Part shown: positions 25,684 through 33,583 of the stretch, one piece after another | Layout: every line of letters starts with the position of its first letter | Position numbering within the stretch: the stretch's first letter is position 1 | Source: Pseudomarimonas salicorniae | GTDB taxonomy: Bacteria > Pseudomonadota > Gammaproteobacteria > Xanthomonadales > Xanthomonadaceae | Length of the DNA stretch: 64,000 bases | Assembly: GCF_023156535.1 (NCBI RefSeq) | Contig: NZ_JALNMH010000011.1 | Span: forward strand, 156,317-220,316 | Reading direction: 5' to 3' | Notes under the pieces: model-generated | Seen by the model: only the letters and a program-made list of their open reading frames with translations | Told to the model about the DNA's origin: nothing | The model's database searches: none | Program-made: the position numbers and the translations under genes

Positions 25684-26430
25684 GCGCCGCGCGTTGTCGC
25701 GCGTGGCGACGGCCAGATCCTGCGGGGCGATGCCGCGCAGGGCGGCGATGGTGGCGCCGATCCGCGGCAGCTCGCCGGGCTCGTTGCGTTGGCCGCGACG
25801 CCAGCTCGGCGGCTGGTCGGGGGCATCGGTCTCCAGCAGCAGGTGGTCGATCGGCATCTCCGCAACGAGGGCGCGCAGTCGACGCGCGCGCTCATAGGTC
25901 ACCGGCCCGCCGAGACCCAGCGAGAAGCCGAGGCGGTAGAGCTGGGCCGCCTGCTCGGCGCTGCCGGAAAAGCTGTGCACCACGCCGCGCAACCCGCCGA
26001 CATTGCGGATCTCTGCAATCACCAGATCAACCGCGCGGCGGGCATGCACCACCAGCGGCAGGTCGCGCTCGCGGGCGAGGCGCAGCTGGCCGCGGAAGAC
26101 CCGCAGCTGTCGCTCGCGGTCGAGGCCTTCCACATAGTGATCGAGGCCGCACTCGCCGATCGCCGCGGCCGGGTGGCGGTCCAGAAAGCCGGGCAGGGCG
26201 GCGAGGTCGTCGTCGCTGCCCTCGTCGAGAAACATCGGATGCAGTCCGTAGGCCGGATACAGGCCCGGCTCGGCTTCCACCAGGGCAGCCAGGGCCGGCC
26301 AATGCGCGCGATCAATGGCCGGCACCAGCTGCTCTTCGACCCCGGCGCGGCGGGCGCGGTCGAGGACTGCCGGACGGTCCTCGGCGAACTCGTCGACATC
26401 CAGGTGGCAATGGCTGTCGAACCAGCTCAC
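25669..26430 (-). CDS. TatD family metal-dependent DNase
   Basis: GTG 26430 was chosen because it forms a GTGA overlap with the preceding small gene and starts right before SWFDSHCHLDV; the product is 253 residues. All amidohydrolase-type metal motifs are present: HCHLD, GECGLD, VVHARRA, HSFSGS and LETDAPD. TatD proteins are 3'-5' exonucleases or deoxyribonucleases acting in the cytoplasm. This copy belongs to the shorter YjjV-like subgroup judged by DHLLLETDAPDQPP. The upstream open frame to 26556 overlaps the small gene and is not used. Confidence 0.9.
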   Translation of the reverse strand: MSWFDSHCHLDVDEFAEDRPAVLDRARRAGVEEQLVPAIDRAHWPALAALVEAEPGLYPAYGLHPMFLDEGSDDDLAALPGFLDRHPAAAIGECGLDHYVEGLDRERQLRVFRGQLRLARERDLPLVVHARRAVDLVIAEIRNVGGLRGVVHSFSGSAEQAAQLYRLGFSLGLGGPVTYERARRLRALVAEMPIDHLLLETDAPDQPPSWRRGQRNEPGELPRIGATIAALRGIAPQDLAVATRDNARRLFVR

Positions 26431-26657
26431 TGCCGCGGCGGGTCGTGTTCCAGCGGCGGATTCTTCTCGCTGCGCTCCCGCTTCCAGCTTGCAAAAAGCA
26501 CGGTGGCCAGCGCGGTCAGGATCTCGTCGATGAACGGGATCGGGTCGAACGGCCACAGCCAGCTGACCAGCGCAAGCAGCAGGGTGATCTTGAAAAGCGT
26601 GGGAAACCGCAGGTCGGCGGCGTAGTCACCGAGCAGCGAGATGGGGTTCAGGCGCAT
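26427..26657 (-). CDS. Small membrane protein (DUF6116-like)
   Basis: The 76-residue protein MRLNPISLLGDYAADLRFPT continues with one or two hydrophobic segments (LFKITLLLALVSWLWPFDPIPF and FIDEILTALATVLFASW) and a charged tail (KRERSEKNPPLEHD). The RFPTLFK...PFIDEIL...L.SWKKR pattern recalls a small xanthomonad family I remember as DUF6116; the number is from memory. It is translationally coupled to the TatD gene by a 4-bp overlap. Function is unknown. Confidence 0.75.
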   Translation of the reverse strand: MRLNPISLLGDYAADLRFPTLFKITLLLALVSWLWPFDPIPFIDEILTALATVLFASWKRERSEKNPPLEHDPPRQ

Positions 26658-26781
26658 GCGGACGCTCCGGACCGTTTGGCTTGCATTTCACGCTACCACG
26701 AGCAGTGAAACGCAAGGTGAGGCGGCGTTCAGCCAGGGGCGGTGAGAGTGGCGGCAAGTCCCCCTTCAGAGGCGAACAACA

Positions 26782-27471
26782 ATGCGCAAGCCCCTAGCAC
26801 TCATCATTCCCGCGCTGCTGGTCGGCGTGACCGCCTGCGGCCAGATTGGCCAGCCGATGGCCGAAGTCGTCTCGGTGACGCCGGTCACCGAGCAGCGTCC
26901 GGTCTACGCCGAGGTGCTGACCGTCACTCCGGTCACCCTGACCCAGCAGCAGGTTCGCCAGGCCTGCGAGGATCGTGTGGTCGAGCGACGCCGTCCCGAA
27001 CGCTTCGGTGACAAGGACGGCGCGGCCATCGGCGCCGTGGTCGGCGGCCTGCTCGGCAGTCAGGTCGGCAGCGGGAGCGGTCGCCAGGCTGCCACCGTCG
27101 CCGGCGCCGTCGGCGGCGCCCTGGCCGGCCGCGAGATCGACCGTCGACACGTCGGTGGCCAGCGCTACCAGGACGTCGAGACCGTCTGCAAGGACATCAC
27201 CGAGACGGTCGACAAGCCGAATGGCTTCCAGGTCACCTACCGCACGCCGGACGGCGGCAGCGCCAGCCGGCATATGGTGGTCAAGCCGGAAGGTCCGAAG
27301 ATCGAGATCGGTACCGAGCCGGCGGTGGTCGCCTATGACGTCAGCTGGCGCTACGAGGACCGTTCCGGTACCTCGCGCCTGGCCGAGCAGCCGGCCGGCA
27401 ACTCGGTCCCGCTGAGCAGCCTGCTGCCCCAGGACCCGGCCGCGACGGCCCCTCGGGACGGGCGCGGCTGA
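26782..27471 (+). CDS. Glycine-zipper 2TM outer-membrane lipoprotein (17-kDa antigen-like)
   Basis: The 229-residue protein starts at ATG 26782. The N-terminus MRKPLALIIPALLVGVTAC contains a lipobox (VTAC), so lipid attachment at Cys19 is predicted. After a Pro/Val-rich linker, DKDGAAIGAVVGGLLGSQVG and AATVAGAVGGALAGREID form the glycine-zipper hairpin of the rickettsial 17-kDa antigen/YcfJ class. The rest (VCKDITETVDKPNGFQVTYR) matches the YcfJ C-terminal domain. It is probably an outer-membrane stress-related lipoprotein. Confidence 0.85.
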   Translation: MRKPLALIIPALLVGVTACGQIGQPMAEVVSVTPVTEQRPVYAEVLTVTPVTLTQQQVRQACEDRVVERRRPERFGDKDGAAIGAVVGGLLGSQVGSGSGRQAATVAGAVGGALAGREIDRRHVGGQRYQDVETVCKDITETVDKPNGFQVTYRTPDGGSASRHMVVKPEGPKIEIGTEPAVVAYDVSWRYEDRSGTSRLAEQPAGNSVPLSSLLPQDPAATAPRDGRG

Positions 27472-27566
27472 GGCAGCACCCGGGCTTCGCGGGTTCAGGG
27501 CCGGACACGGGCGCATCACACCCCTTCCGGGCTAAAATGCCGGGTTTCCCGACCGGTACCGTAGCC

Positions 27567-28730
27567 ATGGCCCTGAACCCGACCGACCTGTTCGACATCC
27601 GCTCGCTGCTCTCCGAAGAAGAGCAGATGATCCAGGACAGCGTCGCCCGCTTCACCGACGAGAAGGTTCTGCCGATCATCGGTGACTGCTTCGACCAGGG
27701 TCGCTTCCCCAAGGAGCTGCTGCCGGAGATCGCCAGCCTCGGCCTGCTGGGCTCGTCCCTGCCCGAGGAATACGGCTGCGCCGGACTCAATGCGGTCTCC
27801 TACGGTCTGATCTGCCAGGAGCTGGAGCGCGGTGATTCGGGCATCCGCAGCTTCGTCTCGGTGCAGAGCTCGCTGTGCATGTACCCGATCTACGCCTACG
27901 GCAGCGAGGAGCAGCGCCGCGAGTGGCTGCCGCGCATGGCCACCGGCGAGGTGATCGGCTGCTTCGGCCTGACCGAGCCGCACGGCGGCTCCGATCCCGC
28001 CAACATGAAGACCCACGCCAAGCGCGACGGCGGTGACTGGGTCATCAATGGCGCCAAGATGTGGATCACCAACGGCAATCTCGCCCAGATCGCCATCGTC
28101 TGGGCGCAGACCGAGGACGGCATCCAGGGCTTCATCGTGCCCACCGACACCCCCGGCTTCACTGCCCAGGAAGTGCACCGCAAGATGAGCCTGCGCGCCT
28201 CGGTGACCTCGGGCCTGTTCTTCGACAACGTGCGCATCCCCGACGCCAACCGGCTGCCCAACGTGCGCGGCCTGAAGGGTCCGCTGGGCTGCCTGACCCA
28301 GGCCCGCTACGGCATTACCTGGGGTCCGATCGGCGCCGCCCAGGCCTGCCTGACCGAGGCGACCGAGTACGCCAAGACCCGCGTGCTGTTCAACCGGCCG
28401 ATCGCCGCGACCCAGGCGGTGCAGATCAAGCTGGCCGACATGGCCCGGCGCATCACCCTTGCGCAACTGCTGTCCCTGCAGCTCGGTCGCCTGAAGGACG
28501 CCGGCAACCTGAAGCCGACCCAGGTCTCGCTGGCCAAGTGGAACAACGTGCGGATGGCTCTGGACATCGCCCGCGAGGCGCGTGACATCCTCGGCGGCTC
28601 GGGCATCACCACCGAGTACTGCCCGATCCGCCACGCCCTGAACCTCGAATCGGTGATCACCTACGAGGGCACCGAGACCGTGCACCAGCTGGTGGTCGGT
28701 CGTGAGCTGACCGGGATCAACGCGTTTTGA
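27567..28730 (+). CDS. gcdH: Glutaryl-CoA dehydrogenase
   Basis: The 387-residue flavoprotein starts at ATG 27567; an earlier frame start at 27537 is less likely. It has the acyl-CoA dehydrogenase fold with GCFGLTEPHGGSDPANMKT, VINGAKMWITNGNLA and ARYGITWGPIGAAQACL. The catalytic base lies in VITYEGTETVHQL, as in GcdH. The enzyme oxidatively decarboxylates glutaryl-CoA to crotonyl-CoA in lysine and tryptophan breakdown. A TAAAAT box at 27532 may be its -10 element. The stop overlaps the TTG start of the next gene. Confidence 0.93.
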   Translation: MALNPTDLFDIRSLLSEEEQMIQDSVARFTDEKVLPIIGDCFDQGRFPKELLPEIASLGLLGSSLPEEYGCAGLNAVSYGLICQELERGDSGIRSFVSVQSSLCMYPIYAYGSEEQRREWLPRMATGEVIGCFGLTEPHGGSDPANMKTHAKRDGGDWVINGAKMWITNGNLAQIAIVWAQTEDGIQGFIVPTDTPGFTAQEVHRKMSLRASVTSGLFFDNVRIPDANRLPNVRGLKGPLGCLTQARYGITWGPIGAAQACLTEATEYAKTRVLFNRPIAATQAVQIKLADMARRITLAQLLSLQLGRLKDAGNLKPTQVSLAKWNNVRMALDIAREARDILGGSGITTEYCPIRHALNLESVITYEGTETVHQLVVGRELTGINAF

Positions 28731-29848
28731 CCCATCGCCCCCGGCGCGGCGCCGGCCCCCTTGCAGCCTCCGGCCTCGCCGCGATCGCCCTGTGCGTCGC
28801 CGGCCTGGCCGGCGCGACCGGGCCCGCCGAGCGAGTGTTCAAGAACGCCTTCGATCCGCCGCGGGCGATGGCCCGTGGCGGCAGCACGCACAACTGGTAT
28901 GCGCTGGGGCCGGGCTGCGAGCGCGAGCCTTTCGGCATCATCGCCAACTACCACCTTCCCGGGGTGCGGACGCGCGTGCTCAAGCAGCTGGCCGGGCTGC
29001 GTGCCGCTGGCCAGGACCGAATCAGCGTCAGCCTCTACCACCAGCGCTCGCCGATCGCGAGCCCCGACGGCCGGGTGACCGGCACCGTGCTCGACTCGAC
29101 CGGCGGCCGCCTGCATCCGCAGATGGAGCAGAACCTGCTCGACTACCTGCTGGATCTCCGCTTCGCGGCCTTCAGCGAGGTGATCTTCCGCTACCACCCG
29201 CAGGGCGCCAACGATGTGCGCAACGAGGATGGCTGGAACGACTCCCTGCGCGACGAGAACTGGTCGCTGATCCGCTCCATCGAGCCGCTGCTGACCGGAG
29301 CCGGACTGCGCCATCGCACCGACCTGTTTGCCGAGGGCATGCCCCGGGCGCGCAATGTCGGCTCGGTGATCGTCGACGACGTCCCGCACTTCGAGGACTG
29401 GAGCGACTACGCACGCTTCGTCTGGCGCGCCTACGTCGCCGAGTTCGGCACTGCCAATACGCTGGGCTTCTCCTTCGTCAGCGACAGTGACCGTACCCGC
29501 ATCGATGCCCGCGCCAAGCACATGGACTACATCTATGGCAGCCAGCGCCCGCCGGTGCTCGGCTTCAGCCTGTACGGCGAAACCGGCGGCCGTGACGAGG
29601 GCTGGATATTCCGCGAATACCAGCGCCAGCTCGAGGACGAGGGCTGGGGCGCGCTGGACTGGATCATCACCGAGTCCTGGTACAACGACCCCCGGGCCGC
29701 CAAGTTGATCCAGGCCGCCATCGGCGAAACCGGCCAGCCGGTGCGCTTCCTGATCCAGTGGCCGGTGACCCGCGACAGCGAATGCAGCCGCGACGTCACC
29801 GAGGCCCTGCCGCTGCGCTTCGAGGCCTTCAGCGACCGCGGCTTCTAG
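28727..29848 (+). CDS. Unrecognised exported protein, possibly barrel-like
   Basis: The 373-residue frame starts with TTG 28727 overlapping the gcdH stop (TTGA), which implies translational coupling. An N-terminal signal (PLAASGLAAIALCVAGLAGA) is followed by RVFKNAFDPP, which resembles the short motif in other exported proteins of this window. The mature part has alternating helices and strands (VLKQLAGLRAAGQDRISVSL, FSEVIFRYHPQGAND, VLGFSLYGETGGRDEGW, DWIITESWYNDPRA) with many acidic and aromatic residues. This could be a glycosidase-like TIM barrel, but no family motif is certain. The link to gcdH looks incidental. Confidence 0.65.
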   Translation: MTHRPRRGAGPLAASGLAAIALCVAGLAGATGPAERVFKNAFDPPRAMARGGSTHNWYALGPGCEREPFGIIANYHLPGVRTRVLKQLAGLRAAGQDRISVSLYHQRSPIASPDGRVTGTVLDSTGGRLHPQMEQNLLDYLLDLRFAAFSEVIFRYHPQGANDVRNEDGWNDSLRDENWSLIRSIEPLLTGAGLRHRTDLFAEGMPRARNVGSVIVDDVPHFEDWSDYARFVWRAYVAEFGTANTLGFSFVSDSDRTRIDARAKHMDYIYGSQRPPVLGFSLYGETGGRDEGWIFREYQRQLEDEGWGALDWIITESWYNDPRAAKLIQAAIGETGQPVRFLIQWPVTRDSECSRDVTEALPLRFEAFSDRGF

Positions 29849-29935
29849 CCCGGCCCCGGCGCCCCGGAAGCCGTTCGCCCTGCGGTATCGAAGGGCAACC
29901 CCCGGCCCACCGCGGACTGCACCCACCCCCAGCGC

Positions 29936-29964
29936 GCACGCGATCTGCCGCGCCGGCCTACAAT
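29936..29964 (+). promoter_or_regulatory. Possible promoter of the fused E1 gene
   Basis: TACAAT at 29959-29964 is a good -10 element; the -35 region at about 29936-29941 is poor. Transcription would start near 29971, leaving a leader of about 26 nt. Confidence 0.35.
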
Positions 29965-29996
29965 ACGCGGCTTTCACATTCGCAGGTCCGCTCCGC

Positions 29997-32294
29997 ATGG
30001 CTGCCATCGCCACCCCCATCCCCGCGCGCATGCGCAATCTCAACCGCGCCGAAGTCTGCGACGTGAACTTCACCGAGTTCGTCCGCGCCTGGCAGGGGGA
30101 GGTGCGCGATCGGCCGGCGGATGACGAGCCGGTGCTGCCGGGCAGCGCCTGCACCGCGGCCGATTTTCTCGCCCTGTTCGAATCGCAGCTGGTCTCCCGC
30201 CACCTCGACCTGATGGCCCGCGTGCTGCGCAAGCAGGACAAGGTCTTCTACACCATCGGTTCCAGCGGCCACGAAGGCAACGCGATGGTTGCCCGGCTCA
30301 CCCGTCACACCGACCCGGCCTTCCTGCACTACCGTTCCGGCGGCTTCATGGCCGAGCGCTTCCGCAAGCTGCCCGGCATGGACCCGGTGATGGACTCGGC
30401 GCTGAGCTTCGCCGCCAGCCAGGACGACCCGGCCTCCGGCGGCCGGCACAAGGTCTGGGGCAGCAAGCCGCTCTGGGTCCTGCCGCAGACCTCGACCATC
30501 GCCTCGCACCTGCCCAAGGCGCTCGGCACGGCGATGGCCGTGGAGCAGGCGCGGCGCATCGGTCACAGCCTGCCGATCCCGCAGGACAGCATCGCGATCT
30601 GCTCTTTCGGTGATGCCTCGAGCAACCATGCCACCGCGCAGACCGCCTTCAACACCGCGGCCTGGACCGCCTACCAGAAGCTGCCGGCGCCGGTGCTCTT
30701 CGTCTGTGAGGACAACGGAATCGGCATCTCGGTGAAGACCCCGGCCGGCTGGATCGCGCGCAACTTCCAGCAGCGCCCTGACCTCGACTACTTCTTCGCC
30801 GACGGCCTTGACCTCGCCGCCGGCTATGGCGCCGTGCAGCGCGCCGTCGAGCACTGCCGGCGCACCCGCAGGCCGACCTTCCTGCACCTCAAGACCACCC
30901 GCATCATGGGCCACGCCGGCACCGACTTCGAGATCGAATGGCGCTCGATCGAGGAGCTGGTGGCGGTGGAGGCGACCGATCCGCTGCTGCGCTCGGCGGC
31001 GATCGCGATGGAGTCCGGCCTGATGGACGCCGATGAGGTGATGGAGCGCTACGAGGCGATGCGCCAGCGCTGCTTCGCAGCCGCCGCCGAGGCGGATCGC
31101 AAGCCGAAGATCACCAGCCTGGCCGAGGTCATGCGTCCCCTGGCCCCGTACACGCCCGACGCGGTCCGCGCCGAAGCCAAGCGGGCCGACTACGACGAGC
31201 GCCGCCTGCAGGTCTTCGGCAGCGAGGCCAGGCTGCCCGAGAGGCAGGCGCCGAAGCATCTCGCCATCCAGATCAACCAGGCCCTTCACGACCTGCTGGC
31301 GAAGTACCCGGAGTCGCTGCTGTTCGGCGAGGACGTTGCCCAGAAGGGCGGCGTCTATACCGTCACCAAGGGTCTGCACAAGGCCTTCGGCGGGCGGCGC
31401 GTATTCAACACCCTGCTCGACGAGACAATCATCCTCGGCCTTGCCCAGGGCTTCGCGAACCTCGGCATGCTGCCGATCCCCGAGATCCAGTATCTCGCCT
31501 ACTTCCACAACGCCTGCGACCAGATCCGCGGCGAGGCCTGTTCCCTGCAGTTCTTCTCCAATGACCAGTACCGCAATCCGATGGTCATGCGGATCGCGTC
31601 GCTGGGCTACCAGAAGGGCTTTGGCGGCCACTTCCACAACGACAACTCGATCACCGCGCTGCGCGACATCCCCGGGCTCGTGGTCGGCTGCCCGAGCCGC
31701 GGCGACGATGCCGCGACCATGCTCCGAACCCTCGCCGCGCTGGCCCGTGTCGACGGCCGGGTCTGTGCCTTTCTCGAGCCGATCGCCCTGTACATGACCA
31801 AGGATCTGTACGAGGCCGGCGACGGGGGCTGGCTGACTGCCTACCCGGCGCCGGGCGAGGCCATGGAGCTCGGCGAGGGGCGCGTCTACGGCGAGGGCGA
31901 GGACCTGCTGGTGCTGACCTTCGGCAATGGTGTCCCGATGAGCCTGAAGGCAATGCGCCGGATCGAGGCGGAGCTCGGCTGGAAGGGGCGCGTCTTCGAC
32001 CTGCGCTGGCTGGTGCCGCTGAACGATGCCGCGATCGTCGAGCAGGCTCGCCGGGCCAGGCGCGTCCTGGTGGTCGACGAAGGCCGCCGCGCCGCCGGCG
32101 TGGGCGAGGGCATCATCACCGCCCTGGTCGAGGCCGGCCTGGGCGACCTGCCGCTGCGCCGGGTGGTCGGGGCCGATACCTACACTCCGCTGGCCGGCGC
32201 CGCCCTGCTGGTGCTGCCCGGCGAGGACGACATCGTCGCCGCGGCCCGTGAGCTGGGCCAGGAGGCCACCGCCCCGACCCCGCGGCCAGCCTGA
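29997..32294 (+). CDS. Thiamine-dependent 2-oxoacid dehydrogenase E1, fused alpha-beta
   Basis: The 765-residue protein joins an E1 alpha part (about 50-380) and an E1 beta transketolase part (about 420-765). Alpha motifs are YTIGSSGHEGNAM, LPQTSTIASHLPKALGTAMA and the TPP motif SFGDASSNHATAQTAFNTAA...EDNGIGIS. Beta motifs are LLFGEDVAQKGGVYTVTKGL, FNTLLDETIILGLAQGFA and VFDLRWLVPLND. Most close to branched-chain/pyruvate-type E1 enzymes, but the substrate cannot be fixed. E2 and E3 are not adjacent; lpdA 22 kb away could serve as shared E3. Confidence 0.9.
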   Translation: MAAIATPIPARMRNLNRAEVCDVNFTEFVRAWQGEVRDRPADDEPVLPGSACTAADFLALFESQLVSRHLDLMARVLRKQDKVFYTIGSSGHEGNAMVARLTRHTDPAFLHYRSGGFMAERFRKLPGMDPVMDSALSFAASQDDPASGGRHKVWGSKPLWVLPQTSTIASHLPKALGTAMAVEQARRIGHSLPIPQDSIAICSFGDASSNHATAQTAFNTAAWTAYQKLPAPVLFVCEDNGIGISVKTPAGWIARNFQQRPDLDYFFADGLDLAAGYGAVQRAVEHCRRTRRPTFLHLKTTRIMGHAGTDFEIEWRSIEELVAVEATDPLLRSAAIAMESGLMDADEVMERYEAMRQRCFAAAAEADRKPKITSLAEVMRPLAPYTPDAVRAEAKRADYDERRLQVFGSEARLPERQAPKHLAIQINQALHDLLAKYPESLLFGEDVAQKGGVYTVTKGLHKAFGGRRVFNTLLDETIILGLAQGFANLGMLPIPEIQYLAYFHNACDQIRGEACSLQFFSNDQYRNPMVMRIASLGYQKGFGGHFHNDNSITALRDIPGLVVGCPSRGDDAATMLRTLAALARVDGRVCAFLEPIALYMTKDLYEAGDGGWLTAYPAPGEAMELGEGRVYGEGEDLLVLTFGNGVPMSLKAMRRIEAELGWKGRVFDLRWLVPLNDAAIVEQARRARRVLVVDEGRRAAGVGEGIITALVEAGLGDLPLRRVVGADTYTPLAGAALLVLPGEDDIVAAARELGQEATAPTPRPA

Positions 32295-32350
32295 CAGGGC
32301 GCAGGACAGGGCCCGGCCGAAGGCCGCCGGCACCCTCCCTTTGGGGTCGG

Positions 32351-32379
32351 GTGACGGCGCAGCCGGCTTCCCCTATCAT
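32351..32379 (+). promoter_or_regulatory. Possible promoter giving a nearly leaderless cyclase mRNA
   Basis: GTGACG (32351-32356) and TATCAT (32374-32379) are 17 bases apart. The ATG of the cyclase-FHA gene lies only eight bases after the -10 box, so transcription would start at or next to the start codon. No ribosome-binding site precedes the ATG. Confidence 0.4.
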
Positions 32380-32387
32380 CCCAGCCC

Positions 32388-33287
32388 ATGAGTCAGCCGA
32401 CCCAGCTCACCACCCTCTTTGCAGACGTCGCCGGCAGCACCAAGCTGTTCGAGCAACGCGGAGACGTCGAGGCCCGGCGGATCATCGCCGGTGTGCTGGC
32501 CGCCCTGACCGAGGTCTGCAACAAGCACGGTGGCCGGGTCATCAAGACCATCGGCGACGAGGTCATGTGCACCTACCCCGGCGCCATGCAGGGCGTGCTG
32601 TCCGCCTGCGACATGCAGAAGCGGGTCATGCACGACATGAACTTCGTCAAGGACAACATCGGCATCCGCATCGGCCTGCACCACGGCGATGCCCTGGTCG
32701 AGGACGGCGACGTCTTCGGTGATTCGGTCAACACCGCGGCGCGCATGGCCTCGCTGGCCAAGCGCGAGCAGATCGTCACCACCGCTACCACGCTGAAGAA
32801 CCTGACCAACGCCGGCAACATCCGTTCGCGTTCATTGGGCCGCGCCCGGGTCAGCGGCAAGCTGCTGCCGATCGAGATCGTCGACATCATCTGGCAGGAA
32901 GACACCTCCAACGTCACCACGGTGCAGAAGGCGATCCGCATCGATGACGGCGGCACCACCAACGTCAAGCTCAGCCTGCGCTTCCGTGGTCAGGTCATCG
33001 AGCTCAACGAGAATTCGCAGCCCTTCTCGATGGGCCGCGACGGCACCAACTCCCTGGTCGTGGAGACCGAGTGGGTCAGCCGCAACCATGCCCTGATCGA
33101 GTTCAAGAAGGGCTATTTCATCATCGCCGACCGCAGCACCAATGGCACCTACGTCAAGCTGGGCGAGGACGACGAGCTGCGCCTGCACCGCGACGAGATC
33201 CACCTGCGCAAGTCCGGCACCATCAGCCTTGGCCAGACCGTCGCGCTGAACCAGAACGACGTCCTGTACTTCCAGTGCAGCTACTGA
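32388..33287 (+). CDS. Class III adenylate cyclase fused to FHA domain
   Basis: The 299-residue cytosolic protein has an N-terminal cyclase homology domain (about 1-165) and a C-terminal FHA domain (about 200-299). Metal aspartates lie in LFADVAGSTKLFE and KTIGDEVMCTYPG. The Lys before IGDE and the Asp in GDVFGDSVN fit adenine specificity, and N-T-A-A-R supplies the transition-state Asn and Arg, so the domain appears active. FHA motifs are FSMGRDGTNS, WVSRNHALIEF and RSTNGTYV, suggesting binding to phospho-Thr proteins and control by a Ser/Thr kinase encoded elsewhere. The 296-bp gap after the gene (33288-33583) shows no gene. Confidence 0.92.
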   Translation: MSQPTQLTTLFADVAGSTKLFEQRGDVEARRIIAGVLAALTEVCNKHGGRVIKTIGDEVMCTYPGAMQGVLSACDMQKRVMHDMNFVKDNIGIRIGLHHGDALVEDGDVFGDSVNTAARMASLAKREQIVTTATTLKNLTNAGNIRSRSLGRARVSGKLLPIEIVDIIWQEDTSNVTTVQKAIRIDDGGTTNVKLSLRFRGQVIELNENSQPFSMGRDGTNSLVVETEWVSRNHALIEFKKGYFIIADRSTNGTYVKLGEDDELRLHRDEIHLRKSGTISLGQTVALNQNDVLYFQCSY

Positions 33288-33583
33288 GCCGCGGTTCCTC
33301 CGTGTGCCATTGAGCCGGTCCCGCGCCGGGCCCGCCGGAACCTGGTGAGGGCTCGGGCCAGGCGAAGCGCGGCGATTCGCCCTGCGGAATCCGCCTTCGG
33401 CGTTGTCCGACACCGCGATGCCCTGACGAGTCGAGTGCCTCGCGCCTGAGCTTGACGTCATGGCTGCGTGGAACGCGCGTCAGGCCGTACTGGCGCGGCA
33501 AGGCGCCGCGCCGGGGATCACGCAGGTGAACTGCTGTCGCCCTGACGTGAGACGATGGCTTCGAGCCTCAAGCGAGTCGAGCC

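Noticed and set aside
29958..32333. 791-codon antisense frame over the fused E1 gene
   Set aside because: Shadow of GC-rich codons; no recognisable domain and no start signal, while the sense strand is a well-conserved enzyme.
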